Shown in pieces: positions 8,031 through 16,961 of a DNA stretch of 44,549 bases. The stretch spans positions 1-44,549 of the forward strand of contig JBCCHN010000036.1 of assembly GCA_039028695.1 (NCBI GenBank). The letters are read 5' to 3'. The notes beneath the pieces are model-generated. The model searched no databases. It had not been told where the DNA came from and saw only the letters and a list, made by a program, of their open reading frames with translations. The position numbers were made by a program, and so were the translations under genes. Source of the DNA: JANQKX01 sp039028695. Lineage in GTDB: Bacteria; Pseudomonadota; Alphaproteobacteria; Kiloniellales; Kiloniellaceae. Positions within the stretch are counted from its first letter, which is position 1; each line of letters begins with the position of its first letter.

Positions 8031-8795
8031 ATGAAAATTCGAGATACGGGCGGGGTCGCACCCACGTCCAGAACGGCATCAAACGGTAAGACCACCGCGG
8101 CGTCTTCGTCACCAAGCCCCCAATCGGTGTCGGACGTGGCGACGATCATGGGGGTACCCGAAGGCGAGCTTACGCCTAAGGTGCGCCAGGCTATCGATCG
8201 ATTAATGGCCGAGGTCGAAAACCTCCGGGGCGAGCTCGAGAACACGCGGAAACGGGTCGAGTATCTAGAACGGCTCGCTGATGAAGATAGCTTGGTCCCT
8301 GTGTTGAACCGGCGGGCCTTTGTGCGGGAATTGACCCGGACCGCATCCTTTGCCGAACGCTACGGCATCACAAGTTCGGTCATCTACTTTGACCTGAATG
8401 GCATGAAGCAAATCAATGATAGCTTAGGACATGCGGCAGGCGATCAGGCCCTACAGCATCTGGCCAAGGTCCTCATTGCTTCGGTGCGTGCCTCCGATGT
8501 GGTGGGCCGTCTGGGTGGAGACGAATTCGGCGTCATCCTGGCACAATCGGATCATGACACCGCCACGGCCAAGGCGGTTCGTTTGGCTCAAAACATTGCC
8601 GATCAACCCATGCAGTGGCGCGATGAAGCTGTACCCCTTGTGGTGGCCTATGGTGTCCATACCCTGACCGCGGGCGAAAAGGTTGACGACGCGTTGGAAG
8701 CTGCCGATCGTGCCATGTATGTCAATAAAAGGGCCGCCGGTCCCTCGGGAGGTCATGGCGATGCCGCAGGGCACCCCAGCCAGCCGGGAAAGTAA
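8031..8795 (+). CDS. Diguanylate cyclase (GGDEF-domain protein)
   Basis: A protein of 254 residues. The first 50 residues are low-complexity Ser/Thr/Ala, a short helical and probably coiled-coil segment runs from about 50 to 82, and a GGDEF domain fills the rest. The active-site motif GGDEF is intact at 162-166 and an RxxD inhibitory site (RASD, 153-156) lies five residues before it, so the enzyme should make cyclic di-GMP and be inhibited by its product. There is no membrane segment or recognised sensor domain, so control is presumably through the N-terminal helix. It is divergent from purEK. Confidence 0.92.
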   Translation: MKIRDTGGVAPTSRTASNGKTTAASSSPSPQSVSDVATIMGVPEGELTPKVRQAIDRLMAEVENLRGELENTRKRVEYLERLADEDSLVPVLNRRAFVRELTRTASFAERYGITSSVIYFDLNGMKQINDSLGHAAGDQALQHLAKVLIASVRASDVVGRLGGDEFGVILAQSDHDTATAKAVRLAQNIADQPMQWRDEAVPLVVAYGVHTLTAGEKVDDALEAADRAMYVNKRAAGPSGGHGDAAGHPSQPGK

Positions 8796-8830
8796 GTTCC
8801 AATTCAACCAAGCTTATCGGCCAGGACGTG

Positions 8831-8848
8831 CGCCTAACCCCTTAGGCG
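8831..8848. other. Short perfect hairpin at a convergent gene junction
   Basis: CGCCTAA, loop CCCC, TTAGGCG. It overlaps the stop codon of the minus-strand DUF465 gene and lies 35 bp after the GGDEF gene. There is no T-run on either side, so it is at best a weak bidirectional terminator. Confidence 0.4.
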
Positions 8849-9048
8849 ATAATGTCGGGTAAAAGCTCGTCTTCGATCTTGAGAATTTCGTCCTTAAGAA
8901 GAAGTTTTCTTTTCTTAAGCCTTTGAAGTTGTAGTTGATCGAAGGGCCGTGTATCGACCAAATGTCCGATAACATCGTCAAGGTCGCGGTGCTCGCTTTT
9001 CAAGACTTCGAGCTTTTGCCGGAGTTGTTCGGGACTGGGTTTATCCAT
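8842..9048 (-). CDS. YdcH/DUF465 family small protein
   Basis: A charged, helical protein of 68 residues (MDKPSPEQLRQKLEVLKSEH...). The pattern of a short helix, a central DTRPFDQLQLQRLKKRKLLLKDE region and an acidic tail fits the DUF465 (YdcH) family. The function of this family is not known. The frame stays open upstream, but the upstream part runs into the divergent gene region and does not look like this family, so the ATG at 9048 is preferred although it lacks a clear ribosome-binding site. A second DUF465 protein lies nearby at 10409-10573. Confidence 0.85.
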   Translation of the reverse strand: MDKPSPEQLRQKLEVLKSEHRDLDDVIGHLVDTRPFDQLQLQRLKKRKLLLKDEILKIEDELLPDIIA

Positions 9049-9138
9049 AAGCTTTAATATTGATAATTTATCGGCGGATAGTAGCCGAATTTCGGGTCTA
9101 GGGGTAGCCCAGATCCGTTTGCTGCGGAAAAATTTACA

Positions 9139-9708
9139 ATGCTTGAACAGTCGGCCATGGCTCAAAATCCGAAGTCTGCTGGTGATTTCGAGGCAATGGC
9201 CTCTGCTTTTTGGAGCTACAGCCTCTCGCTTTACGCTGTGCCAGGGGTTGAGGGTGCCTGTTTGGAACTGCAAGACGAGGCCGGCCTTAATGTGAACCTG
9301 ATGCTGTTTTGCTGTTGGCTGGCCTCAGAGGGCCACGCGCTACCGGCTGATAGGGCTCAAGACGCGTTGGAAGTGGTTCGGCCCTGTCAGGATGATTTTG
9401 TGACCCCCTTGCGGTCTGCGCGTCGCTGGCTGAAAACGGCTGACGGACTACCCGATGAAACTCGTGCCGAACTGGGGCGAAAGGTCCTGTCCCTAGAGCT
9501 GGAGGGAGAGCGTTTGCTGCAACTTGCCCTGGTCCGCGGCGTTGGTCGTACTCTTGCAGCTTCGCCAATCGGGCAAGCCACGGCATCGTTGGCAATGGAA
9601 AATCTGGGCGCCTATTTGGCGGTCGCGGGCTGTGATCTTGAGATCGGGTCCAGCGCAGCCGCGGACTCCCGGCTTCAAACCTTGGTCCGGGCCGCCTTTC
9701 CAGCATGA
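9139..9708 (+). CDS. TIGR02444 family protein
   Basis: A protein of 189 residues. The stretch FWSYSLSLYAVPGVEGACLELQD, followed by LNVNLMLFCCWLASEG, is typical of the TIGR02444 (DUF2390) family of uncharacterised proteobacterial proteins, and the remainder is helical. Two possible starts, ATG 9139 and ATG 9157, lack a strong ribosome-binding site; either would give a plausible protein. It converges on ubiX with 15 bp between the stops. No function is known to me. Confidence 0.8.
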   Translation: MLEQSAMAQNPKSAGDFEAMASAFWSYSLSLYAVPGVEGACLELQDEAGLNVNLMLFCCWLASEGHALPADRAQDALEVVRPCQDDFVTPLRSARRWLKTADGLPDETRAELGRKVLSLELEGERLLQLALVRGVGRTLAASPIGQATASLAMENLGAYLAVAGCDLEIGSSAAADSRLQTLVRAAFPA

Positions 9709-9723
9709 AAGGGTCAAGAGGCT

Positions 9724-10326
9724 CTATCCGCCCCTGCCGCCATCCCAGCGTTTGACCGTGCCGGCCTCAAGCTCAAAAAGATCCAAAATCCGGCCCACGG
9801 TGTGGTCGACCATATCTTCAATTTTATCGGGGCGGGCATAGAGGCCCGGGACCGGCGGTGCGATGATGGCACCCATTTCCGATAAGGTCAGGGCGTTGCG
9901 CAGGTGAATGCTGTGCAAGGGGGTTTCGCGCAGCATAAGGACCAGTCGACGGCGTTCCTTCAAGACCACGTCGGCGGCCCGCGACAAGAGAGTGGATGTG
10001 ACCCCAGTGGCGATCTCGGCCATGGTTTTGACCGAGCAAGGTGCAATGATCATGCCGCCGGTTGGGAAGGATCCACTGGAAATAGCAGCTCCCACATCTC
10101 CGATGGCATAGGCTTTATCGGCAAGTTGGCGGACCTGCGCGGGCTTAAAATCGGTTTCCATTGCGATGGTCATTTCGGCGGCTTTGGACAGAACCAAATG
10201 GGTTTCCACCGGCAAGGGACGCAGCACCTGCAACAGGCGAATCCCGTAAAGGGCGCCGCTGGCGCCGCTAATGCCGATGATCAGCCGGCTCGGCTTGGGG
10301 CCTTGGTCGCTCATGTAGTTCGACAT
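9724..10326 (-). CDS. ubiX: Flavin prenyltransferase UbiX
   Basis: A protein of about 200 residues. It has the FMN-binding start RLIIGISGASGALYGIRLL, the PCSVKTMAEIATG segment and the LVLMLRETPLHSIHL motif, all characteristic of UbiX/PAD1. It prenylates FMN to make the cofactor of the UbiD decarboxylase in ubiquinone synthesis, which agrees with the COQ9 homologue nearby. The frame is open further upstream, but family alignment favours a start at 10326 or at 10314 (MSDQGPK). AGAGG lies too close to the first and 12 bases from the second, so the start is uncertain. No ubiD lies in the window. Confidence 0.94.
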   Translation of the reverse strand: MSNYMSDQGPKPSRLIIGISGASGALYGIRLLQVLRPLPVETHLVLSKAAEMTIAMETDFKPAQVRQLADKAYAIGDVGAAISSGSFPTGGMIIAPCSVKTMAEIATGVTSTLLSRAADVVLKERRRLVLMLRETPLHSIHLRNALTLSEMGAIIAPPVPGLYARPDKIEDMVDHTVGRILDLFELEAGTVKRWDGGRGG

Positions 10327-10408
10327 CCTCTCAGGTGTCACAAATTTGCAAAAAACGCCAAAAAGCGTTACCATATCCAGGTTAAATTCAGCAAACAGGA
10401 GAGTTCGT

Positions 10409-10573
10409 ATGATAGCAGAAGAACGCATGGAATCTCTGCGGGCCAAGCATGCCTCCATTGAAACTGAAATCGATGAAGAAAATCAACGGCCCCATCCAGA
10501 CGACATGCGTATCACGGAGTTAAAACGTGAAAAACTGCGCATAAAAGAACAACTTGAAGGTATTGCGGTCTAA
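10409..10573 (+). CDS. YdcH/DUF465 family small protein
   Basis: A 54-residue, highly charged helical protein (MIAEERMESLRAKHASIETE...). The H-x-x-I-E-x-E-I core followed by RPHPDDMRITELKREKLRIKE matches the DUF465/YdcH family. The start follows AGGAG by about 8 bases. It is the shorter of two DUF465 genes within 1.6 kb and is divergent from ubiX. The function of the family is not established. Confidence 0.85.
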   Translation: MIAEERMESLRAKHASIETEIDEENQRPHPDDMRITELKREKLRIKEQLEGIAV

Positions 10574-10796
10574 CCGCTAGAGGTTTGAAAGATTTACATT
10601 TTGACCCTTGGAAGCCTGTTTTGCGGTTTCTAAGGATGTAGGGTTTTTACCGTCACTTCTGGTGGTGGATGCCGCGGGACAAGCGGTTGGTTTTGCATAG
10701 GTCCACCAAGTTCGGGTGGTGGGCTATTGTCATTCTGGTGCGCCCGTTAGAGATAGATCATTGATTTCGTTCAAGGCCCCAGAAGGGTCTTTTTTT
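10574..10796 (+). ncRNA. Candidate small RNA or long 3' UTR ending in an intrinsic terminator
   Basis: This stretch has no credible coding frame but ends in a terminator-like hairpin. Within it, CCACC and GGTGG around AAGTTCG (about 10699-10716) form another stem. The terminator is about 200 nt after the DUF465 stop, so the stretch may be that gene's 3' UTR or a separate RNA. I could not identify a convincing promoter, and it does not match 4.5S, RNase P or tmRNA motifs I know. Confidence 0.35.
10774..10796 (+). terminator. Intrinsic terminator
   Basis: AGGCCC, loop CAGAA, GGGTCT (one G-T pair), running into seven T at 10790-10796. It closes whatever is transcribed from the DUF465 gene or from within the gap. 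Confidence 0.7.
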
Positions 10797-11040
10797 ATGA
10801 TAATTCGCTGAGAATCGGCCGAATTCCCTTGCCTGGATTTTCGATTTCCGAAATGGAAACGGATCTCTCCCCCTTTCCCGTCGTTTGGACAGGCAACGTC
10901 CCTATTTTATCTATTGGTCGACAAAAGGTTTCATGGTAAAAAGCTAATATAATTAGATGTAATTTTGTTTGAGTGTTAATTTGATGAGTGTCGCCCTAAA
11001 ATAAGCTCATAATAGGTGATCTCTCATAGGATAAAGGGCG
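10797..11040. other. AT-rich region upstream of the RTX metalloprotease
   Basis: About 240 bp, markedly richer in A and T than the surrounding genes, especially 10920-11020. It presumably holds the promoter of the RTX gene. I see no clear -35/-10 pair. Weak AAAGGG precedes the ATG at 11041. Confidence 0.5.
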
Positions 11041-13158
11041 ATGGGCGGGGACGAGACATCACAAGACGGCGGGCCAGGCCTTCAAGCTGAAGCTCCCTTT
11101 GCCGAGGGTGAGGGGGGAATTCCCGCCGAGGCGGAGACGACCCGCCTGGCGGTTGCCCAGGCTGCGGCGGTTAGCGAAAGCCAAGATTTTGCGGATCTTC
11201 AAGATCTGCGGACATTATTGCCGCCGGAAAGCGTAGCTTCCCATACACTTGAACAGACCGCTGGTGAACAGACAGCTGGCAGGGCTGAGCCGGCCCCTAC
11301 CGTCTGGGACGATATAGAGGCTCTTCCCGAGGCCCTGATCACAGGTAATGAAGAGCATTCGACTGAGAATGCATCGCAAGACCCTGATCGGGAAACCGAA
11401 GTGACGGACCACCAGCAGGTTCAGCCTCAAAGATCGGTTTCCTTGGCGGATGATTCGGTTTCGGAAGACGGCACCTTCGTCTTGGCAGGCCTGACAGCAA
11501 GTTCGACCATTGACGATGTGGCGCGTGACCCGGTCACCGCGGGAGAAGGTGAAACGGATGATGGCGCACTGGAAAGGCTCTCTAATTCGCTGGCCCTTTC
11601 GCAAGAGCATGAGGATCATGATCACGAACACGATCAGGAGCACGACCACGACCACGATGATCACGGCCACAACCACGATGACCACGGGCACGATCATGAT
11701 CACGGGCATGATCACGGGCATGATCACGGGCACGACCACGGTCTGAATGCCAGCAGTGATGACCCGAATGGTCCTGAGTCTGAAGGTTTTGTGTCCACGG
11801 GCCGTAAGTGGCCCGGCGACAACCCGGTTGTGACCTGGAGTTTCGCAACCGGAAACAAGGCCTTGTCACCGATCATGCCCGACGGCTTTGAGACCATCTT
11901 CAAAAACGCTTTCAATGCTTGGGCGCGGGCCGCCAATATAGAATTCGTGGCGGTCACCCAAAACAGTGGTGGCGGATCGAACAATCAACCGGCGGATATT
12001 CTAATTTCAGCAGAGGATACCGACCCCTTTCTAGCCTTTGCCTATTTTCCCCCCAATGGCTCGATTAATTTTGACCCGGGTGTCAATTGGAACAGCTTTA
12101 GTTTACTGAACCGGACGGCATTGCACGAAATTGGCCATGCGATCGGTTTGGATCACGAGACCACCCGCCCCTCGATAATGCATCCTGTTGTGACATCAGG
12201 TTTTAACGAGCTCCAGGCTGATGACATCGCCGGGGCCCGGGCTATTTACGGCGACAACCCCAGTGGCACGGCGCAACTCACATCGTTGAATTACAGATTG
12301 CCTGATCAGCTTTCCGACCTCTCCATCAATCGGGCCGTGGGGGCGACGAGGGACACAGACGATATAAACCTTATGGGCAATAACCGGGATAATCGTATTT
12401 TGGGCAGTGACGGCGATAACCGAATCAATGGTGATCATGGCGACGATGACTTGCGCGGTTTTCGCGGTGACGACAGGCTGAACGGTGGCGACGGGGACGA
12501 CATTCTGTCCGGTGGTGCTAACCGTGACCGGCTCAATGGGGGAGGTGGAAACGACGACCTGGATGGCGGTAAAGGCGAAGATATAATTCGGGGAGACGCC
12601 GGCAATGACCGCTTAGCGGGAGGCGGAGCTGGCGATGAGCTTCGTGGCGGTGGGGGCAATGATCGCTTGGATGGTCAAGAGGGCCTTGATCGACTTTTTG
12701 GCGGCGACGGGAACGACCTTTTGAATGGCGGTACCGGCAATGACCAACTCTCCGGTGGCGGTGGCCGTGATCGTCTGAATGGACGCGCTGGGGAAGACAG
12801 GCTGCGCGGCGGCAATGGTAATGATACCCTATCAGGCCATAACGGGACGGACCGTCTCTCCGGCGGCGCCGGCGACGACCGGCTGGACGGCGGACGGGGC
12901 GCGGATCGGCTGACGGGAGGCGGTGGCCGCGATACCTTTATCGTGGGAGCGGACTCTGGGAAAGACAAAATCACGGACTTCGTCTCGTTGACGGATGTGT
13001 TGGACGTGAGTGCCCATGGTTTTGATTCTGGTGCTGCAGTGTTGGATGCCACTTCGACCCGGGCCGGCTCCGCGGTGATCAATCTGGGTGGGGGTGATCG
13101 CGTTACCATCGAAGATGTCACCAAATCCGAGTTGGATCGCAACGACTTTATCGTTTGA
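11041..13158 (+). CDS. RTX-type secreted metalloprotease (matrixin-like) with His/Asp-rich tract
   Basis: A protein of 705 residues in four parts. Residues 1-189 are acidic, without a Sec signal peptide. Residues 190-233 are almost only His, Asp, Glu and Gly. Residues about 250-405 form a zinc metalloprotease domain with HEIGHAIGLDH at 362-372 (three His ligands and the catalytic Glu) and a Met-turn SIMHP at 378-382. From about 445 to 640 there are many nonapeptide calcium-binding repeats of GGxGxDxLx type, followed by a C-terminal domain of the type used as a type I secretion signal. It should be exported by a type I system and fold in external calcium. No secretion genes lie next to it. Its target is unknown. 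Confidence 0.92.
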   Translation: MGGDETSQDGGPGLQAEAPFAEGEGGIPAEAETTRLAVAQAAAVSESQDFADLQDLRTLLPPESVASHTLEQTAGEQTAGRAEPAPTVWDDIEALPEALITGNEEHSTENASQDPDRETEVTDHQQVQPQRSVSLADDSVSEDGTFVLAGLTASSTIDDVARDPVTAGEGETDDGALERLSNSLALSQEHEDHDHEHDQEHDHDHDDHGHNHDDHGHDHDHGHDHGHDHGHDHGLNASSDDPNGPESEGFVSTGRKWPGDNPVVTWSFATGNKALSPIMPDGFETIFKNAFNAWARAANIEFVAVTQNSGGGSNNQPADILISAEDTDPFLAFAYFPPNGSINFDPGVNWNSFSLLNRTALHEIGHAIGLDHETTRPSIMHPVVTSGFNELQADDIAGARAIYGDNPSGTAQLTSLNYRLPDQLSDLSINRAVGATRDTDDINLMGNNRDNRILGSDGDNRINGDHGDDDLRGFRGDDRLNGGDGDDILSGGANRDRLNGGGGNDDLDGGKGEDIIRGDAGNDRLAGGGAGDELRGGGGNDRLDGQEGLDRLFGGDGNDLLNGGTGNDQLSGGGGRDRLNGRAGEDRLRGGNGNDTLSGHNGTDRLSGGAGDDRLDGGRGADRLTGGGGRDTFIVGADSGKDKITDFVSLTDVLDVSAHGFDSGAAVLDATSTRAGSAVINLGGGDRVTIEDVTKSELDRNDFIV
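11608..11739 (+). repeat. His/Asp-rich coding tract with 12-bp DNA repeats
   Basis: This encodes residues 190-233 of the RTX protease, mainly His-Asp and His-Gly pairs. At DNA level the 12-mer GGGCATGATCAC recurs in tandem at the 3' end (about 11700-11730), with near-copies on both sides. This suggests growth by replication slippage. The tract could bind several transition-metal ions. Confidence 0.85.
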
Positions 13159-13179
13159 TAGACTCCTGCAGTGATTTGC

Positions 13180-14799
13180 TCAAAGCGCTTTGGCCTGCTC
13201 CCTCAAATGAAATTTCTGGATCTTGCCGGTTGAGGTCTTGGGGAGGACACCGAAGATCACGGTTTTTGGAATCTTGAATCCGGCCAGGTTGGCTCGGCAA
13301 AAGTCGATTATTTCGGTTTCTCTTAATGCAGCGCCCTCCCGGAGTTCGACAAAGGCGCAAGGTGTCTCACCCCATTTTTCATCGGGGCGCGCCACCACAG
13401 CAGCGGTGACCACATCTGGGTGCTTATAGAGAACATTCTCCACCTCGATGGAGGAGATGTTTTCCCCACCCGAGATGATGATATCTTTGGAGCGATCCTT
13501 AAGCTCGATATAGCCGTCCGGGTGCCACACGCCCAGGTCCCCGCTGTGGAACCAGCCGCCCTTTAGGGCTGCCTGAGTGGCCTCGGGGTTTTTCAAATAG
13601 CCTTTCATGACAATGTTGCCACGAAAAAATACCTCGCCCAAGCTTTGGCCGTCTTGGGCCACGGGCTCCAGGCTTTCCGGATCGGCGACCATCAAGTCCT
13701 CCAAGGTAGGATAGCTCACACCCTGGCGGGCTTGCAGGTTCGCTTGCTCTTCAATGGGCAGGTCGTCCCATTCCTCGTGCCAGGCACAAACTACGGCGGG
13801 CCCATAAACCTCGGTCAGGCCATAGACATGGGTGACGCGAAAGCCTTGATCGGCCATGGCCGAAAGGACGGCGGCCGGCGGCGGAGCCGCCGCAGTCATA
13901 AAATTCACCTGTTGGTCGAAGCAGGTGCGCTCTTCATTGCTGGCGTTCAGCAGCATTTGCATGACAATCGGTGCGCCGCAAAGGTGGCCCACACCATGGT
14001 CGGCGATGGCTTGGTAAATGGTGTCCGACTGGACCTTGCGCAGGCAGACCTGGGTTCCGGCAAGAGCCGCCATGGTCCAGGGAAAGCACCAACCGTTGCA
14101 ATGGAACATGGGCAAAGTCCAAAGATAGACCGGATGACCCTGCATGCCCCAGGTCACAATATTGCCCATGGCGTTCAGATAGGCGCCTCGGTGGTGATAA
14201 ACCACGCCCTTGGGATTGCCGGTTGTGCCCGAGGTGTAGTTAAGAGTGATGGCCTGCCATTCGTCCGTCGGCAGGGTCCAGGGGTGGTCCGCATCGCCGC
14301 TTTCTAAAAAGGCCTCATAGTCCGTCTCGCCGATCAACTGGCCCCCTTCCGCATAAGGGTCGTCGATATCGATCACCAAGATGTCCATATCTAGGATGGT
14401 CAGGGCCTCAAGAATCACCGGGGAAAACTCCCGGTCGGTGATGAGGACCTTGGCTTCCCCATGTTCTAAGATGAAGGCAATCGTTTTGGCATCCAAGCGG
14501 TAGTTTAGGGCATTTAAAACCGCTCCGGTCGCGGGAACCCCCTGATGGGCTTCCCACATGACCGGTGTGTTGGGCGCCATGACTGCCACGCAGTCCCCCT
14601 TGCCAACTCCCCTGCGCGACAAAGCGCTGGCCAGGCGCCGGCAACGGACGAAAGCTTCGGACCAGGTGATTCGCAGGTTGCCGTAAATGAGGGCTGTCCG
14701 ATCGGGGTAAACGTGCGCGGCCCGTCTTAGGAAACTTAAGGGCGTTAGCGCCTGATAATTGGCGGCGTTGATATCCAGATGGTCGTCAAAAGATGACAT
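13180..14799 (-). CDS. Acyl-CoA synthetase (AMP-forming), medium/long-chain or DmdB-like
   Basis: A protein of 539 residues of the ANL superfamily. Motifs seen are YTSGTTGNPKGVVYHHRGA (ATP-binding loop), the GLTEVYGP region, WFHSGDLGVWHPDGY, and LPKTSTGKIQKFHLRE with the catalytic lysine. It activates a carboxylic acid with ATP and joins it to CoA. The YHHRGAYLNAMGNI sequence is typical of the subgroup containing fatty-acyl-CoA ligases and methylmercaptopropionate-CoA ligase (DmdB), so the substrate is open. The start at 14799 gives the family's usual length. It is divergent from the PrpE-like gene and converges on the RTX gene. Confidence 0.9.
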   Translation of the reverse strand: MSSFDDHLDINAANYQALTPLSFLRRAAHVYPDRTALIYGNLRITWSEAFVRCRRLASALSRRGVGKGDCVAVMAPNTPVMWEAHQGVPATGAVLNALNYRLDAKTIAFILEHGEAKVLITDREFSPVILEALTILDMDILVIDIDDPYAEGGQLIGETDYEAFLESGDADHPWTLPTDEWQAITLNYTSGTTGNPKGVVYHHRGAYLNAMGNIVTWGMQGHPVYLWTLPMFHCNGWCFPWTMAALAGTQVCLRKVQSDTIYQAIADHGVGHLCGAPIVMQMLLNASNEERTCFDQQVNFMTAAAPPPAAVLSAMADQGFRVTHVYGLTEVYGPAVVCAWHEEWDDLPIEEQANLQARQGVSYPTLEDLMVADPESLEPVAQDGQSLGEVFFRGNIVMKGYLKNPEATQAALKGGWFHSGDLGVWHPDGYIELKDRSKDIIISGGENISSIEVENVLYKHPDVVTAAVVARPDEKWGETPCAFVELREGAALRETEIIDFCRANLAGFKIPKTVIFGVLPKTSTGKIQKFHLREQAKAL

Positions 14800-14969
14800 A
14801 AAAAGGGCCTCTTGGTACCGATGGTTGGCGGACGACAACACTAACGCCAAATTTGCTTGGGGAGAAGTTCGCGATATTTGATCTAAGCTCATGAACGAGG
14901 TATCGGTAAGGGCCTAGGGGAGGCTCACCGCCAATTCCGATCGAGTTCAAATAAGAAAAGAGGCATGAC

Positions 14970-16871
14970 ATGGGGCGATTTGAAGAGGCGTGCGAAAGAT
15001 CCCTGCGCGATCCGGAGGGCTTTTGGGGGGAAATCGCCGAGAGCATCGAATGGGACCAGAAATGGGACCAGGTGCTCGATGGTTCCAATCCGCCCTCTTA
15101 CCGCTGGTTTGCCGGCGGTAAGCTCAACACCTGTCATAACGCGGTGGATCGTCATGTGGCCGCCGGACGCGGGGCCCAGCCGGCGATCATTTACGATAGC
15201 CCGGTCACCGATAAGGTGGAAAAGATCTCTTATGCCGGCCTGCAAGACCGAGTGGCTCGTTTCGCCGGTGTTCTGGCGGCACGGGGCGTGAAAAAAGGGG
15301 ACCGGGTGATCATCTACATGCCCATGGTGCCGGGCGCTGTTGTCGCTATGCTGGCTTGCGCTCGTCTGGGGGCGGTCCATTCAGTGGTCTTTGGCGGCTT
15401 TGCGGCTAATGAGCTGGCGACTCGTATTGATGACTGCCAGCCCAAGGCTATCGTCTCGGCGTCTTGCGGCATCGAGGTGGGCCGGGTGATCCCTTACAAA
15501 CCGCTGCTGGATGCGGCTATCGAAGCGGCGACCCACAAACCCGATAGCTGCATCATCCTAGCGCGGCCCCAGGCCGAGGCGTCTATGATCGAAGGCCGGG
15601 ACTTTGATTGGGAGGTCGAATGCGCCGCCGCCGCGCCTCACCCTTGTGTTTCGGTTGAGGCGACCGACCCCCTTTACATTCTCTATACCTCGGGGACTAC
15701 CGGTCAGCCCAAGGGGATCGTGCGGGACAACGGCGGCCATGCCGTGGTGCTCAATTGGACCATGAAGGCCATCTATGATGTGGAACCGAGCGAGGTTTAC
15801 TGGGCAGCTTCGGACGTGGGCTGGGTCGTGGGCCATTCCTACATCGTTTATGCCCCTCTTTTGAATGGCTGCACGACCGTTCTCTATGAGGGAAAGCCTG
15901 TGGGCACGCCCGATCCGGGTGCCTTTTGGCGGGTTATTTCTCAGCACAAAGTCTCGGTCCTTTTTACCGCGCCGACAGCCTTTCGGGCCATCCGCCAGCA
16001 AGATCCGAAGGCTGAGTATATGGCGCCTTATGATCTAAGCGGACTGAGGTCACTGTTTTTGGCAGGCGAGCGCTGCGATCCGGACACGCTGGAATGGGCC
16101 GAGCAAAAACTACGCGTACCGGTCATCGATCACTGGTGGCAGACCGAGACGGGCTGGTCCATCGCAGCCAATTGCATGGGGCTTGAGCCGCTTCCCATCA
16201 AACCGGGATCACCGGCGCGGCCCGTCCCCGGATGGGATCTTAAGGTCCTGGACACGGCCGGAATGCCGGTTGATCCGGGCACCATCGGTGCCATTTGTGC
16301 CAAGCTTCCCTTGCCGCCGGGCTGTTTTCCGACCTTGTGGAATGCCCAAGAGCGTTACGTAGAGTCCTACATGCGCGAGTTTCCCGGGTATTACGCGACC
16401 GGCGATGCCGGCATGCTGGACGAGGACGATTATGTCTATGTCATGGCACGTACCGACGACATTATCAACGTGGCCGGCCATCGCCTTTCCACCGGCGCCA
16501 TGGAAGAGGTCTTGGCCTCTCACCCCGACGTGGCGGAATGCGCGGTGACCGGTGTCGCCGATACGTTAAAGGGCCAGCTTCCCGTCGGCTTTTTAGTGCT
16601 GAGCAACGGGTGTGAGCGACCCCACGAAGAGGTGGTGCAAGAAGTGGTGCAGTCGGTCCGGGATCGCATCGGGCCGGTGGCGGCCTTTAAAATCGCCACC
16701 GTGGTTAAGCGCCTGCCTAAGACCCGCTCCGGCAAGATCCTGCGCGGCACCATGAGCAAAATCGCCGATGGGGAGCCCTATAAGCTGCCGGCCACCATCG
16801 ACGACCCGGCTATTCTGGATGAAATCACCGAGGCTCTCGCGGGCATTGGTTATCCAAAACAAGGCGGCTAA
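14970..16871 (+). CDS. prpE: Propionyl-CoA synthetase
   Basis: A protein of 633 residues, close to PrpE length. It has YTSGTTGQPKGIVRDNGGH at 239-257; the IVRDNGGH part distinguishes PrpE/ACSS3 enzymes from acetyl-CoA synthetase. DHWWQTETGW and KTRSGKILRGTM (catalytic lysine) follow. It makes propionyl-CoA, or a similar short-chain acyl-CoA, from the acid, ATP and CoA. No methylcitrate-cycle genes are in the window, so the fate of the product is unknown. AAGAGG lies about 11 bases before the ATG. An SDR gene follows 90 bp later, possibly in the same unit. Confidence 0.92.
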   Translation: MGRFEEACERSLRDPEGFWGEIAESIEWDQKWDQVLDGSNPPSYRWFAGGKLNTCHNAVDRHVAAGRGAQPAIIYDSPVTDKVEKISYAGLQDRVARFAGVLAARGVKKGDRVIIYMPMVPGAVVAMLACARLGAVHSVVFGGFAANELATRIDDCQPKAIVSASCGIEVGRVIPYKPLLDAAIEAATHKPDSCIILARPQAEASMIEGRDFDWEVECAAAAPHPCVSVEATDPLYILYTSGTTGQPKGIVRDNGGHAVVLNWTMKAIYDVEPSEVYWAASDVGWVVGHSYIVYAPLLNGCTTVLYEGKPVGTPDPGAFWRVISQHKVSVLFTAPTAFRAIRQQDPKAEYMAPYDLSGLRSLFLAGERCDPDTLEWAEQKLRVPVIDHWWQTETGWSIAANCMGLEPLPIKPGSPARPVPGWDLKVLDTAGMPVDPGTIGAICAKLPLPPGCFPTLWNAQERYVESYMREFPGYYATGDAGMLDEDDYVYVMARTDDIINVAGHRLSTGAMEEVLASHPDVAECAVTGVADTLKGQLPVGFLVLSNGCERPHEEVVQEVVQSVRDRIGPVAAFKIATVVKRLPKTRSGKILRGTMSKIADGEPYKLPATIDDPAILDEITEALAGIGYPKQGG

Positions 16872-16961
16872 GCCGGGCGATTTCGTCAGGGCGAGCTTTC
16901 AATGTCATTTGCCTCACGAGCCGCTTTGGATTGTGAGATTCAATTAGAGGAGTGAAAAACC

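Noticed and set aside
12435..13142. Pro/Ser-rich minus-strand frames opposite the RTX repeats
   Set aside because: They are the antisense image of the Gly/Asp repeats; the repetitive composition explains the open frame.
13181..13192. Palindrome CAAAGCGCTTTG at the RTX / acyl-CoA synthetase junction
   Set aside because: It is inside the end of the synthetase coding sequence, is short and has no T-run, so it is not a convincing terminator.
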